From positions 62,001 through 126,000 of the IMG/VR virus record IMGVR_UViG_3300005096_000103: a DNA stretch of 64,000 bases. One strand, written 5' to 3'. Below the pieces are notes generated by a model that worked only from the letters and a program-made list of their open reading frames with translations, made no database searches and had not been told where the DNA came from. The translations under genes and the position numbers were made by a program. Position 1 is the stretch's first letter. Every line of letters begins with the position of its first letter. Source of the DNA: a virus. Of the stretch, positions 9,254 through 18,234 are shown piece by piece.

Positions 9254-9481
9254 ATGCAGAGTAAACCAGATAAAGAAGGGCGTCGTGTTTATACTACTAC
9301 GGACGGTTGGGTCATAGGTGTCAGATGCCAGAAATACCATAGTCTAAGCCACAAATACTCTCGTCTACCTAAGCAGGGACTCTCCTGTATTGGATGTAGA
9401 AGCATGGCCCACGACCATATCGCTAGGTTTGAAAGCTTAGATGCTGCTAAAACTGCAGAAAACCAATTCGCTGACTCGTAG
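9254..9481 (+). CDS. Small hypothetical protein (75 aa)
   Basis: ATG 9254 has GGAG at 9241-9244 at good spacing; an upstream in-frame GTG at 9239 is an alternative start. The short basic protein contains an SCIGC pair and an N-terminal YTTTDGWVIGV strand pattern. It directly follows the reductase and is closed by a terminator 36 nt downstream, so it is the last gene of that operon. Function unknown. Confidence 0.65.
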   Translation: MQSKPDKEGRRVYTTTDGWVIGVRCQKYHSLSHKYSRLPKQGLSCIGCRSMAHDHIARFESLDAAKTAENQFADS

Positions 9482-9516
9482 AAACACGTACTCTAAGGTA
9501 TACTAGGTGAGACAAC

Positions 9517-9549
9517 GAGGGTGGTTTAGAATGCCACCCTCTTTTTCTT
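9517..9549 (+). terminator. Intrinsic terminator after the reductase operon
   Basis: GAGGGTGG (9517-9524) pairs with CCACCCTC (9534-9541), followed by TTTTTC and more T. It separates the reductase operon from the tail operon. A possible -10 (TATACT at about 9500) lies just before it but has no clear -35. Confidence 0.85.
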
Positions 9550-9572
9550 TAGCTTAGAGTGCGAGGCGACCT

Positions 9573-12500
9573 GTGGAAGACGACCTACTCCAGAGCATCA
9601 TACAAGGCGCCAATCAGGTATTCACCGGATACGCCCAAGGTACTGAAAACGCTAACGCTTTCTCTGCTGCTGCGAGCGCTGCGACACTCCCTGTGCCTCC
9701 ATTGCCGCCGCTGCCGATGCCTCCTCCACTGCCAGTACCTCCGCCTCTATCTCCACCTGGTTTCCTCCCGATGCAGCTACCTGCATTTGCAGGTCCACCC
9801 CCTTATCAGGGTGCTGCAGCACCGTTGCCTATGATGTTACCTCCACTTCCTCCACCTGCGCCGATTATGCCACCGTTGCCTCCCTTCAACCCTTTTGCAG
9901 GAGCGGGTGCTGCAATGCGGAGTGTAGGAGGTATACTACAGAGCGCACAGCGTAATTTAAATCCCACGCCTTACGTAGATTCTGCTATCTCAAGCACGCT
10001 TGAGATGTCTGCAGGTTACATCGTCGGTAATCAGAATCCCTTTATGCGGGAGATGAAGGCTTCTATGCGTCAGGCCGGAGATATTAGATCTTTGTACGGG
10101 ATGGTAGAAGAGGACGCACTCGGCTTAGGTGCACAGGGCCTAGCAACTGCGGGAGCCGCAGCATTTGGAGGTCTTGGAGGTGGGCTAGCTGGCGGAGCTA
10201 TTGGCGGTGCTATGACTGGTGGATCTGCTGGAGGTATCATTACTGGTTCGGATATTGGCGCAACTATCGGCGGTATAGCAGCTCCAATACTTGCACAGAA
10301 CAAATACGTAAGAGCTGTAACACAAGAGGTATTTCAGCCTGCTCTACGGCGCAACCTTGATATATCAAACACTCTAGGGATAAACCAAGGTGTAATGCAG
10401 GGTAGTTCGCTAGATATCTCCGGACGCGGATTAGATATCTACTCTGCAGGGTATGTCTCAGATTCATTAAGCGATCTATCTAACGTAAGACAAGGCGGTA
10501 AAGGTAGCGCTGCAGGTTCATTCACTAAACGTGATCTTATGGACATCATGTCTGTAAGTCGTGAACAAGGTCTGATGGAGTTCGCACAAAACAAAGATGA
10601 GATAGTCGGTGTTGTTAAGAACGTGTCTGGTATGTTGGCGACAGTGGCTAAGATTACAGGGGATCCTGATTTTAGGAACAACATAAAGCTTATCGGGAGC
10701 CTGCGACGTCAAGGTGGTGAGTTGAGTTCTATGTCACAGGATATTGCTGAGCTTCGTAGCGGGGCTGGGATATCTGGGATGTCGCTGCAAGACGCGTTGA
10801 ACTCACAAGGTGCACGAGGCGCTCAAGACTACAGCACTATGGGACTATCCAGATTCCAGGGTACCCGAATGGGGATCTTTGGAGCTGCGCTATCAAACCA
10901 AGCAGTGGCTGGCGGCGCGTACTCTGCTAGCGCTATAGACCGCTTCGGTGGTAAAGATCGGATGGCACAGCGTATTATGCAGATGACTGGGTCCTTCATC
11001 CAGAACTCTGATGCGCTGATCCCAGGTCTAACAAAGGTCGTAGATGGTAAAATCTCAATTGATAAAGAGAAACTCTCTGACTTAAACTCTAACAAGATAT
11101 CCCTGGACCAAGTACTCGCCGATAGCGCAAAGGCTAGCTCAGATCCAAAAGTACTTGAAGGCCTCATCAACTCGATGGACGATCTCAAAGAAGAGATGGC
11201 GAAAGGCTTAGGCCCCCAGGGCTCCTTCTCTATGATGGTTCGCCAGATAGACCGTGTCCAAGCCTCAATGGGGGGTAACGTCTCCTTCGAAGGCGCAGCT
11301 AATATGGTACTCGGGGATAAGACCTCAGCCCGCCAACTGTCAAAACTCTTGGCTAACGGAGGTTTGGATGGTGTAGTCCAAGGACTTGAGTCTGAGTCTA
11401 GACAGTCTCAGTTCTCTGCTGACAAAGCTGCCGCTAAGAACCGGGATGCGACAACAGGTCTCACTGGAGCTTGGAATCGTAGCGATATTGCTACAGGTTG
11501 GTTTAGGCGCGGGATAGGTGGTAGCTACGCTGATATGAACGAGAGTGTCAGCAACTGGACTCAGCGGCGTGACGAGACCGCTAGGATCAAAGCTGGTGGT
11601 GCAACCATGTATGAGAACAGTGGTCGAGCTTACTTGAGCAGCTTGAGCGATAAAGACGTTACAAGCGCTTTCCTCTCTAGAGAGGATACTAGTGGTATGT
11701 CTAAACGTCAGACCCTGTTTAGTCAAGGAGTCTTGGGATTCGCGAGCCAGGTAGGTGGTGGTATGTTCTCAACCGTAAAAGATACGACCCGAGGACTTAC
11801 CGGAGGGGTCCGTGGAATGTATGCTGCGTATAAAGGTGAGGGTAGCTACGCTGCAGCACTAGCACAAGGCAGCATCTATGGGACGGCATATGGCACTGTG
11901 TCTGGATTCGGATCAGCGTACTCAAGAGCCGCAGGCGGTGTAGTCCAGGCTGGATCAGATCTTGGCTACGAGTGGGACACTGCACTAGACGGGTCACGTG
12001 GTGGAGTAGGCGCAAACGAGGCTGCAGCTCTGAGAGACTACAGTCGAAACACCTCCGCGCTAAACCCCGTATCGTACCTAGGTGGTGTCGAAGACTTGGC
12101 AGGTGCTGCAGGTATAAACTCTTCGCTATTTGAACTAGGTAGTTCACTATATAGCCCGTTAACTGGTGGGACAGCGGGTCTACTATACAGGGATATATCC
12201 TCCCGAGGCTTAGTAGGTACCTATGACAAATATACTAGGCCTGCTGACCTAAAGAAAAAATATGCTGATGATAAGAAAGAGCTAGGCATCTACGTAGCGG
12301 CATCGAAAGCTGCGCTAGAAACTGACGGTGAAGGTGGGATGTCTCGACTTAGTGCTCGGGTTAAAAAACAACTCGAAAGTGCTAATGGAGGAAAGCCTGT
12401 ATCGTCTGATCAAGTTCAAGCTGCAGTTAGCGCTATGTTAGACGAGCAGGATACTAAGCGCGAGTATGCCGGTTACGGAGCATATAAAGCGACTAATGCT

Positions 12501-13604
12501 GGACAGGTAGGCGAAAGCATTAGAACTGGGATGGCTGCAAGTGGAATTGAGATGTCTACTACAGATATCTCAGATTTTGCAGACTCTGCAGCTATGGACG
12601 CTGGCTTTGCAAAAGACTTTGCGAGTGCTATCAGTGAACGCAACGGCGGAGTTAATGAAGCTGCAAAACGTACTATAGAAGCTGCTGGAGGTGTTAGTTC
12701 TGCTAGAGGGCGTGATACACTGTCGACTCAGATAGGTAACTCAAGTCAGGCTATTGAAGAGGCGTTCGGCTTAGACTTAGATAAGCGTTCAGATGCTGCA
12801 GCACTCAAAGTTATGGGTGAGCAGGATCCCGAAGTAGCCACGTTCTTGCTCCTCTCAGCATCTGGAGCAAGTAAATCAGAAATTACAGCGTATATTAACT
12901 CTAAGACTAAGGACAGTACAGAACGCAGCGCACTTTGGAAAAAGTATGCTGCAGCTAGTAAAGTTATGCGAGGTCTACCACCTAAGACTCTTGACGCCCT
13001 CAAGAAGATGGGTAGTAAACAAAATGTCATGACAAACGTTACTGAGAAGAAGTTCGAGGCAGTAGAGAAGAGTGCTACATCCGCGATATCAATAGGAAAT
13101 GCAATACCCAAACTCCAAGCACAAAGGTCTATTAAAGCAACAATGAGTCAGCTAGGAATCGGTATTGACCTCAAGGATCTTGGAGGTGAGGACGGACTCT
13201 CTGTTCTTAGAGGGAAACTACAGAAAAAGTTTACAACTCCTAAGTCATTAGAAGCTGCTCTCGCGAAAGCTAATCTAGACCCCTCAAAGTTAAGCGCCAT
13301 AAGGAGCCTTTACGAAGGTGGTGGGACTATGTCTGAGGAGGAGACAGGCAAGATCCTCAACCAGATGTTAGGCCCTGGTGGGCTAGAAACAAACTCTGTA
13401 AGAGATCCGACAGCTTACTCAGATGGGGACAAAGCGTCTAGAGCTAATCTAGAACAGTTAGACTCTCTACGTAAACTGTCAAATGATAACCAGCGTAGAT
13501 TCAGTGGTAGCATCACCTCTTTTAATAGAGGTGTTAACGCCCTTACGACTAACCTGAATAAGATCCCTGCGATGCTAGGTCACAAAGAGCTCGAAGAACC
13601 TTAA
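9573..13604 (+). CDS. Probable tail tape-measure or large virion protein
   Basis: 1343 residues from GTG 9573, with GAGG about 7 nt upstream. Residues about 30-115 are extremely proline-rich (runs such as PPLPPLPMPPPLPVPPP). Residues about 195-235 form a glycine-zipper-like hydrophobic stretch (GGLGGGLAGGAIGGAMTGG). The rest is Ala/Ser/Gly-rich and helical, with many KxxxxL repeats. Size, composition and position ahead of hub, gp25-like and J-like baseplate genes fit a tape-measure protein, which sets tail length and often inserts into the host membrane. No lytic domain was recognised. A different internal virion protein remains possible. Confidence 0.6.
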   Translation: MEDDLLQSIIQGANQVFTGYAQGTENANAFSAAASAATLPVPPLPPLPMPPPLPVPPPLSPPGFLPMQLPAFAGPPPYQGAAAPLPMMLPPLPPPAPIMPPLPPFNPFAGAGAAMRSVGGILQSAQRNLNPTPYVDSAISSTLEMSAGYIVGNQNPFMREMKASMRQAGDIRSLYGMVEEDALGLGAQGLATAGAAAFGGLGGGLAGGAIGGAMTGGSAGGIITGSDIGATIGGIAAPILAQNKYVRAVTQEVFQPALRRNLDISNTLGINQGVMQGSSLDISGRGLDIYSAGYVSDSLSDLSNVRQGGKGSAAGSFTKRDLMDIMSVSREQGLMEFAQNKDEIVGVVKNVSGMLATVAKITGDPDFRNNIKLIGSLRRQGGELSSMSQDIAELRSGAGISGMSLQDALNSQGARGAQDYSTMGLSRFQGTRMGIFGAALSNQAVAGGAYSASAIDRFGGKDRMAQRIMQMTGSFIQNSDALIPGLTKVVDGKISIDKEKLSDLNSNKISLDQVLADSAKASSDPKVLEGLINSMDDLKEEMAKGLGPQGSFSMMVRQIDRVQASMGGNVSFEGAANMVLGDKTSARQLSKLLANGGLDGVVQGLESESRQSQFSADKAAAKNRDATTGLTGAWNRSDIATGWFRRGIGGSYADMNESVSNWTQRRDETARIKAGGATMYENSGRAYLSSLSDKDVTSAFLSREDTSGMSKRQTLFSQGVLGFASQVGGGMFSTVKDTTRGLTGGVRGMYAAYKGEGSYAAALAQGSIYGTAYGTVSGFGSAYSRAAGGVVQAGSDLGYEWDTALDGSRGGVGANEAAALRDYSRNTSALNPVSYLGGVEDLAGAAGINSSLFELGSSLYSPLTGGTAGLLYRDISSRGLVGTYDKYTRPADLKKKYADDKKELGIYVAASKAALETDGEGGMSRLSARVKKQLESANGGKPVSSDQVQAAVSAMLDEQDTKREYAGYGAYKATNAGQVGESIRTGMAASGIEMSTTDISDFADSAAMDAGFAKDFASAISERNGGVNEAAKRTIEAAGGVSSARGRDTLSTQIGNSSQAIEEAFGLDLDKRSDAAALKVMGEQDPEVATFLLLSASGASKSEITAYINSKTKDSTERSALWKKYAAASKVMRGLPPKTLDALKKMGSKQNVMTNVTEKKFEAVEKSATSAISIGNAIPKLQAQRSIKATMSQLGIGIDLKDLGGEDGLSVLRGKLQKKFTTPKSLEAALAKANLDPSKLSAIRSLYEGGGTMSEEETGKILNQMLGPGGLETNSVRDPTAYSDGDKASRANLEQLDSLRKLSNDNQRRFSGSITSFNRGVNALTTNLNKIPAMLGHKELEEP

Positions 13605-13613
13605 GGATAGAAA

Positions 13614-13823
13614 ATGAAACCTAAGTATATATTCCCAGACGCGGGTGCTCAACTTCGTACCTTGGAAGATTACATCAGGCAACAGATGAACCTCACGGAT
13701 ACTATTACGTTTGAGTTCCCGTCTATACTTGAGTGCGCAGACCTCGCTCTAAAAGAAGATACCCTTATTCGTCTTGAGACGTCTGATACTCCTGTAGCTG
13801 TAGGTAAGCCAAGTGAGCAATAG
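13614..13823 (+). CDS. Small tail-operon protein (69 aa)
   Basis: ATG 13614 follows the large virion gene by 9 nt with AAGGA upstream. The end overlaps the next gene by 11 nt, so translation is probably coupled. The protein is short and acidic (TFEFPSILECADLALKEDT). No family recognised; its place suggests a tail assembly or baseplate role. Confidence 0.65.
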   Translation: MKPKYIFPDAGAQLRTLEDYIRQQMNLTDTITFEFPSILECADLALKEDTLIRLETSDTPVAVGKPSEQ

Positions 13824-14889
13824 TACTAAAGGCAACAGGGGCAAGATACTTGGTGGTCGTGAGTTCCGGTACCTTGATAAAAGTAAGAGTAGTCGGGAGC
13901 TAGCGGGAACCTACGCGGTAACACCTACGTTTTCACCAAAGTACCACACAGGTCACGGTCCTGACTCAGTACTAAAGCAAGCTAGGTTCATGATACCTCT
14001 ACCTAGCAAGCTCGTACTAGACCGGGTTATCAAAACCGCGAGTGGTTCAGCAATTGCGCGGAAGATCCTTAAGGTTCTTACAACGCGAGCCAATGACCCT
14101 ACAGGCGCTACTGCTAACTCTGGCCTAGAAAATAAAGAGGGTAGCTGGGGAGGATACGGTTACGTTGACTTCTGGCTCTCACAGATAAACCTGCAGTTTA
14201 GAGAGAAGAGACAGCTTGTCGAGCTTACCTCAGACGCTTATGCTGTGTACTATCACGGACTCGCTGCGCCAAACATTAGTCTTAGCGGTTCACTACTAAA
14301 CACTGTGCAGAATAACTGGTGGAGCAACTTCTTAGATCTATACATCTCAGCGATCCGAGGGACTAAAACTGCGATATTCAGCGCACCGCTGATACTGCTT
14401 CTAGACTCCAAGCGATACTCTATATCGATTGACAGTCTTACGCAGAGCCTTAGCGCAGATATGGAGATGCTAGGAAGCTTCAGCATGCAGGGTCTGGTCT
14501 CAAAAATAGAGGAAGTGGATACATTCACTTCTGGAGACCCTACAGCACTAGAAAATCTTGCAGGAGTTAGGACAGCACTAGATGCGAATACACGACCTAG
14601 CCTAGTTATCAACCCTTCAGCATCACCATTGGTAACTAATCAAGGTAAAGCCAGCGTAGCAAACCCCTGTGATCTACAATCAGCATTTAATGTCTCTGCG
14701 CTAGTATGTGGAGAGCGGTTTGCCTTACAAATGGACTCCCCTCCAGCAGCGGATGTTAGCCTAGACGTGGAGACTGCCGTGACTATCGCACAAGAGTCTT
14801 ACGTCCTGGAAGAAGCGGCCTCATTTGTTGCAGATCCTGTTGCTGTGAATGCTAGCTTCTCAGAGGCTCTATTCTCAGGAGTTGAGTAG
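13813..14889 (+). CDS. Tail or baseplate structural protein (358 aa)
   Basis: GTG start at 13813 within the end of the preceding gene. The central region contains YGYVDFWLSQINLQFREKRQ and NNWWSNFLDLYISAIRGTK, aromatic-rich segments that look like a packed beta-structured tail protein. The C-terminus is acidic. It sits between the tape-measure-like gene and the hub-like gene, where tail-tube, tail-tip or baseplate connector proteins are usually found. Exact identity not determined. Confidence 0.65.
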   Translation: MSNSTKGNRGKILGGREFRYLDKSKSSRELAGTYAVTPTFSPKYHTGHGPDSVLKQARFMIPLPSKLVLDRVIKTASGSAIARKILKVLTTRANDPTGATANSGLENKEGSWGGYGYVDFWLSQINLQFREKRQLVELTSDAYAVYYHGLAAPNISLSGSLLNTVQNNWWSNFLDLYISAIRGTKTAIFSAPLILLLDSKRYSISIDSLTQSLSADMEMLGSFSMQGLVSKIEEVDTFTSGDPTALENLAGVRTALDANTRPSLVINPSASPLVTNQGKASVANPCDLQSAFNVSALVCGERFALQMDSPPAADVSLDVETAVTIAQESYVLEEAASFVADPVAVNASFSEALFSGVE

Positions 14890-15318
14890 ATGTCTATTGA
14901 ATCAATCATCATGACCACCACACTCCCCTCAAACATAAACAACTACAGGTTGGCCTTAGCTTCCGCGTGTTCATCAACTAATGAGACTCTCGAAACTGGA
15001 AAATCAATAACCTACTTCCTTGCGGCAACCCCGCTGATTATACCTTTTGGCTGGTTTCTCCCACGTGACTTTTCTCTAGCGGCCTACGACTTAGATTCTC
15101 GCAGGTCTGTAGACAGCGCCTACGCTGATCTTAAGAGACTAAAGCCTATGCGGGATAGGGCATTGGGTGAACTAGTAAATCAAACTATAAGTCCAGACCT
15201 GTTAAGTCTACTAGACTCAGTAGATAGTCGACAACGCCGGTACTACATCGCAGCTTCATGTGCTATAGTGTTCCTCAGTGCTTTCAATCTAAGTGATAAA
15301 GTACAAACGGGAGCGTAA
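14890..15318 (+). CDS. Hypothetical tail-operon protein (142 aa)
   Basis: ATG 14890 directly follows the previous stop. It contains a moderately hydrophobic stretch (TYFLAATPLIIPFGWFLPRD) and a second one near the C-terminus (YIAASCAIVFLSAF), so membrane or core-packing contacts are possible. Its TAA stop lies in the first copy of a duplicated ribosome-binding/start region. Function unknown. Confidence 0.65.
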   Translation: MSIESIIMTTTLPSNINNYRLALASACSSTNETLETGKSITYFLAATPLIIPFGWFLPRDFSLAAYDLDSRRSVDSAYADLKRLKPMRDRALGELVNQTISPDLLSLLDSVDSRQRRYYIAASCAIVFLSAFNLSDKVQTGA

Positions 15319-15355
15319 GTTGACCTGTAGCATATGATCTGGAGCATAAGTTGAC
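15310..15355 (+). repeat. Duplicated Shine-Dalgarno plus TTG start context
   Basis: GGAGCGTAAGTTGAC (15310-15324) is repeated 31 nt later as GGAGCATAAGTTGAC (15341-15355). The second copy supplies the Shine-Dalgarno sequence and the TTG start (15351) of the hub-like gene. The first copy contains the stop codon of the previous gene and a non-productive look-alike TTG. Confidence 0.85.
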
Positions 15356-18221
15356 TACCTACGAGAATGTTAATACCCCTCAAGTTAATGATTACCTAGT
15401 CTATATCTGCGGTGTAGAGGTCCCTGTATCAGCAGTAAGCGTACGTGGAGCCGTCTGGGATATTCCTACAGCAACGATACAACTACCTGCTGACAAAAAT
15501 CTAAGGCGTATAGGTGCTGAAGATCGTATAAGGGTTACGATATTCTACTTAGACACTGTATATTACGACGGTGTCTACTGTCTTATGTTCGATGGAGAGG
15601 TGACATCTGTAGGGTACTCGTCTTCAGCTATGACAGCACTGCTCTCTCTGAATTGTAGAGGCTTCGCTGCAGCATTCGAGAGGCTTAAGCTCTTATTCTT
15701 AACAGCGATGCCTAATTTCGTTAAAGCGAGTACTGGTAATCCAGATGCGGATGCAGTTGTCGCAGGCGCAGCATACTCTAAGATCTTCCCAGCCTCACTG
15801 TTCTATAGTGGACTATCACCCTCCGCAAATGAGCCTCTTACCCGCCCTTTTGATATCGTGAATAACGTATTCAAAGTCGTTGCTGGTATAGAGATGTCAC
15901 CACCTGAGCTACTAGAGTCTCTGTCTAAGGACGACGACACTGCGACGCCGAATGATACTAAATCCGTTGTCGCTACACATTGGTTTAACAGGTGGCTACG
16001 ACGGACTAACTTTATCAACATGTGGAATCCTCTACCAGGCTACGAGACTTCGTTCACGGACACAGACTCTTTATTCCCTGTCTTGAGCGTCATACAGCAG
16101 AACGAGGCTATTAACGCCCTTATAAAGATGGCTTCAAATATCGGAGATAGTGGGAGTGTCTGGGAGCTTGTTAGAAAAGTATTCATGACACTATACTACG
16201 AAGTCAATATAATGCTCAGCCCACCAGCTGTAGCAGTCAAGTCTAGTAGCCTAAAAGTCCGGGGACCCTTTTCAACTAAGATAGGTAATGACCGTCTTAA
16301 GATCTTAAGTCACGTGACTAAACCTCAGATGCTATTTGGAGTTCCACCTGCGTGCAATATCCTCTGGAAAAGTCTGATAACTAACACCTCTTATAGTGAA
16401 GACTATGCAGGTCAGCCTACTCGACTCCGCGCCTCATTTGGCCAACACTCAAATATCTACGCACCGAACGGCGGCAATAAGAACCCTGGGTCTCAAGAAA
16501 TCTTGAACCAAGTTATGGCGGTTGCGTTCCCACCTATAGCACAGTATCAACTCGATCAACGCGTAGGACGTGCAGATAAGGAAGGTGACTTCTCTCGTAA
16601 CGCCCACAATTTTCTAGTCTGGCCTGAGGAGTTCTTCAAAGGTCCAGTCTCCTCCTACAGAGAGATACCCCAGTGGTTCCACTTTCTAGCTAACGCGCAG
16701 AAAGCTCCTGCAGTACTCGGTGTAGCAGCTGACTTTGCGTCTCCGAGGTCATACCTGCTAGGTCTCGGTACTCTACTAAACACCATATTAAGTACAAACT
16801 CCTCAATCTATAAGGATCAATTCCCTCTAGAGATGATTGAGGGTTTTATAGAAGCTGCTGAGGCTCTGCCTACTAAGGTTAGAGAGTATGGGACTAACGT
16901 ATCATCAGCTCGAACAGGAGGCTACGACGAAAGCCTTGCTACGCTTAAAGACTACTACATAGGCGTCCTAGAGCTAGCTAAGCAATTCAGCCCACAACTC
17001 TCTAGCATCTCTCAGATAGACAAGTTTATCAGCGCGATAGACGAGGCGACTGTATCAACGAGAGTTACAGTGTCAGAGCCTGGCATAGCTGAGCCTCCTG
17101 ACGCTGAAGCTACTCCTGATCTAGCTACCCCTACTGAAGCTTCAGTAGCCTCAACAGAAGGTGACGATGCGACCCGTGAAGTCTATAAGCTCTACGCAGC
17201 TTATGAGTACCATAGAGAACGCTACTCACGCCGGAACGGGTCAGTTAATATGGTGTTCAACCCCTACGTGGCTGCTGGATACCCTGGTGCAGTATTCGAT
17301 AAGGACGCCCTACAATACCACCAGTTCATGTACGTCGTCTCTGTAAACCATAGTATGTCGCCTAACGGATTCAGCACGTCAGTGTCTTATTCGTATGCGA
17401 GGACATTCAATGAGTTCTTTCAAGAGCTGTTAGAACTTAGAAATCCTGACTCTTTTGCGCGTGTTGATACGTCTACGGATCAGGTATCTGGAGCCAGGAT
17501 CGAAGATAAGCTTTCCGACCTAGCTAGTTCCGTGCCTGCTACTGACTTCTTAATAGAACCTGGATTTTCTGACGTACCAAAGAAAGTGTTCGACACTCGT
17601 AACATCAGCGACTTCTTACAGGACCCTAGTCTACTCAAAGAAGAACCTTTAGACGCGGGACCTGCTAACCCTATTGAGAGCTATCGGAACGGATTCCAGC
17701 GTAACTCAGGCGCGAGGGCAATCTACGACAGTCTGTTCTGGCAGAACCTCCCTAGAGACGCTGACAAAGATACGATATTCGACTGGGCTAAACTCCTGTC
17801 TGTATCTCCAGGAGGTATGAACCCACAGGATATCGCATTAACAACTGAGAGTGCACAAGACTATAAAAATCCATCAACAGAGTTCCACCCCACTAAGGAC
17901 GCTCAAATATTTAATAACTCAACGCGTGATGGACTTAAGTACTGTGCCCGCCCTGTATGCACTCTAGAGGAGTGGATGACACACAACGCGTCCATAGGGG
18001 TTGCTAAGGATAAACTTATCGTAGAGACGCAGGGACACTTAGTCTCGTACTATGTTATGGTACTAAACTTAGAGGCTGGACCAGGGAAAGAACCGGCACA
18101 GACTGAGTTAGGTAATAGGGTCGGGGAAGTTACAGCAGATACCCGACTCCCTTGGGTTTCGTATCTGCTCCGCTATAGAAACAGGATCTATAATAGAGAT
18201 TTCCCACTAACGACTACCTAG
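15351..18221 (+). CDS. Baseplate hub-like protein (late control D / gp27-like)
   Basis: 956 residues from TTG 15351, with GGAG at 15341-15344. The N-terminal ~130 residues have the layout of hub proteins: VSVRGAVWDIPTATIQLP, then RVTIFYLD, GVYCLMFDGEVTSV, and a strand ending LNCRGF. A second hub-like segment appears around VNMVFNPYVAAGYPGAVF and YQFMYVVSVNHSMSPNGFSTSVSYS, resembling the closing strands of hub domains. An acidic Ala/Thr/Pro linker separates them. It should form the central baseplate ring that meets the tail tube. The protein is longer than most gpD proteins, with a C-terminal extension of unknown role. Confidence 0.75.
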   Translation: MTTYENVNTPQVNDYLVYICGVEVPVSAVSVRGAVWDIPTATIQLPADKNLRRIGAEDRIRVTIFYLDTVYYDGVYCLMFDGEVTSVGYSSSAMTALLSLNCRGFAAAFERLKLLFLTAMPNFVKASTGNPDADAVVAGAAYSKIFPASLFYSGLSPSANEPLTRPFDIVNNVFKVVAGIEMSPPELLESLSKDDDTATPNDTKSVVATHWFNRWLRRTNFINMWNPLPGYETSFTDTDSLFPVLSVIQQNEAINALIKMASNIGDSGSVWELVRKVFMTLYYEVNIMLSPPAVAVKSSSLKVRGPFSTKIGNDRLKILSHVTKPQMLFGVPPACNILWKSLITNTSYSEDYAGQPTRLRASFGQHSNIYAPNGGNKNPGSQEILNQVMAVAFPPIAQYQLDQRVGRADKEGDFSRNAHNFLVWPEEFFKGPVSSYREIPQWFHFLANAQKAPAVLGVAADFASPRSYLLGLGTLLNTILSTNSSIYKDQFPLEMIEGFIEAAEALPTKVREYGTNVSSARTGGYDESLATLKDYYIGVLELAKQFSPQLSSISQIDKFISAIDEATVSTRVTVSEPGIAEPPDAEATPDLATPTEASVASTEGDDATREVYKLYAAYEYHRERYSRRNGSVNMVFNPYVAAGYPGAVFDKDALQYHQFMYVVSVNHSMSPNGFSTSVSYSYARTFNEFFQELLELRNPDSFARVDTSTDQVSGARIEDKLSDLASSVPATDFLIEPGFSDVPKKVFDTRNISDFLQDPSLLKEEPLDAGPANPIESYRNGFQRNSGARAIYDSLFWQNLPRDADKDTIFDWAKLLSVSPGGMNPQDIALTTESAQDYKNPSTEFHPTKDAQIFNNSTRDGLKYCARPVCTLEEWMTHNASIGVAKDKLIVETQGHLVSYYVMVLNLEAGPGKEPAQTELGNRVGEVTADTRLPWVSYLLRYRNRIYNRDFPLTTT

Positions 18222-18234
18222 CTTTGGAGCTACC

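Noticed and set aside
9481-9516. TATACT at about 9500 as the promoter of the tail operon
   Set aside because: It has no -35 and is followed at once by a terminator hairpin, so a role for the tail operon is doubtful.
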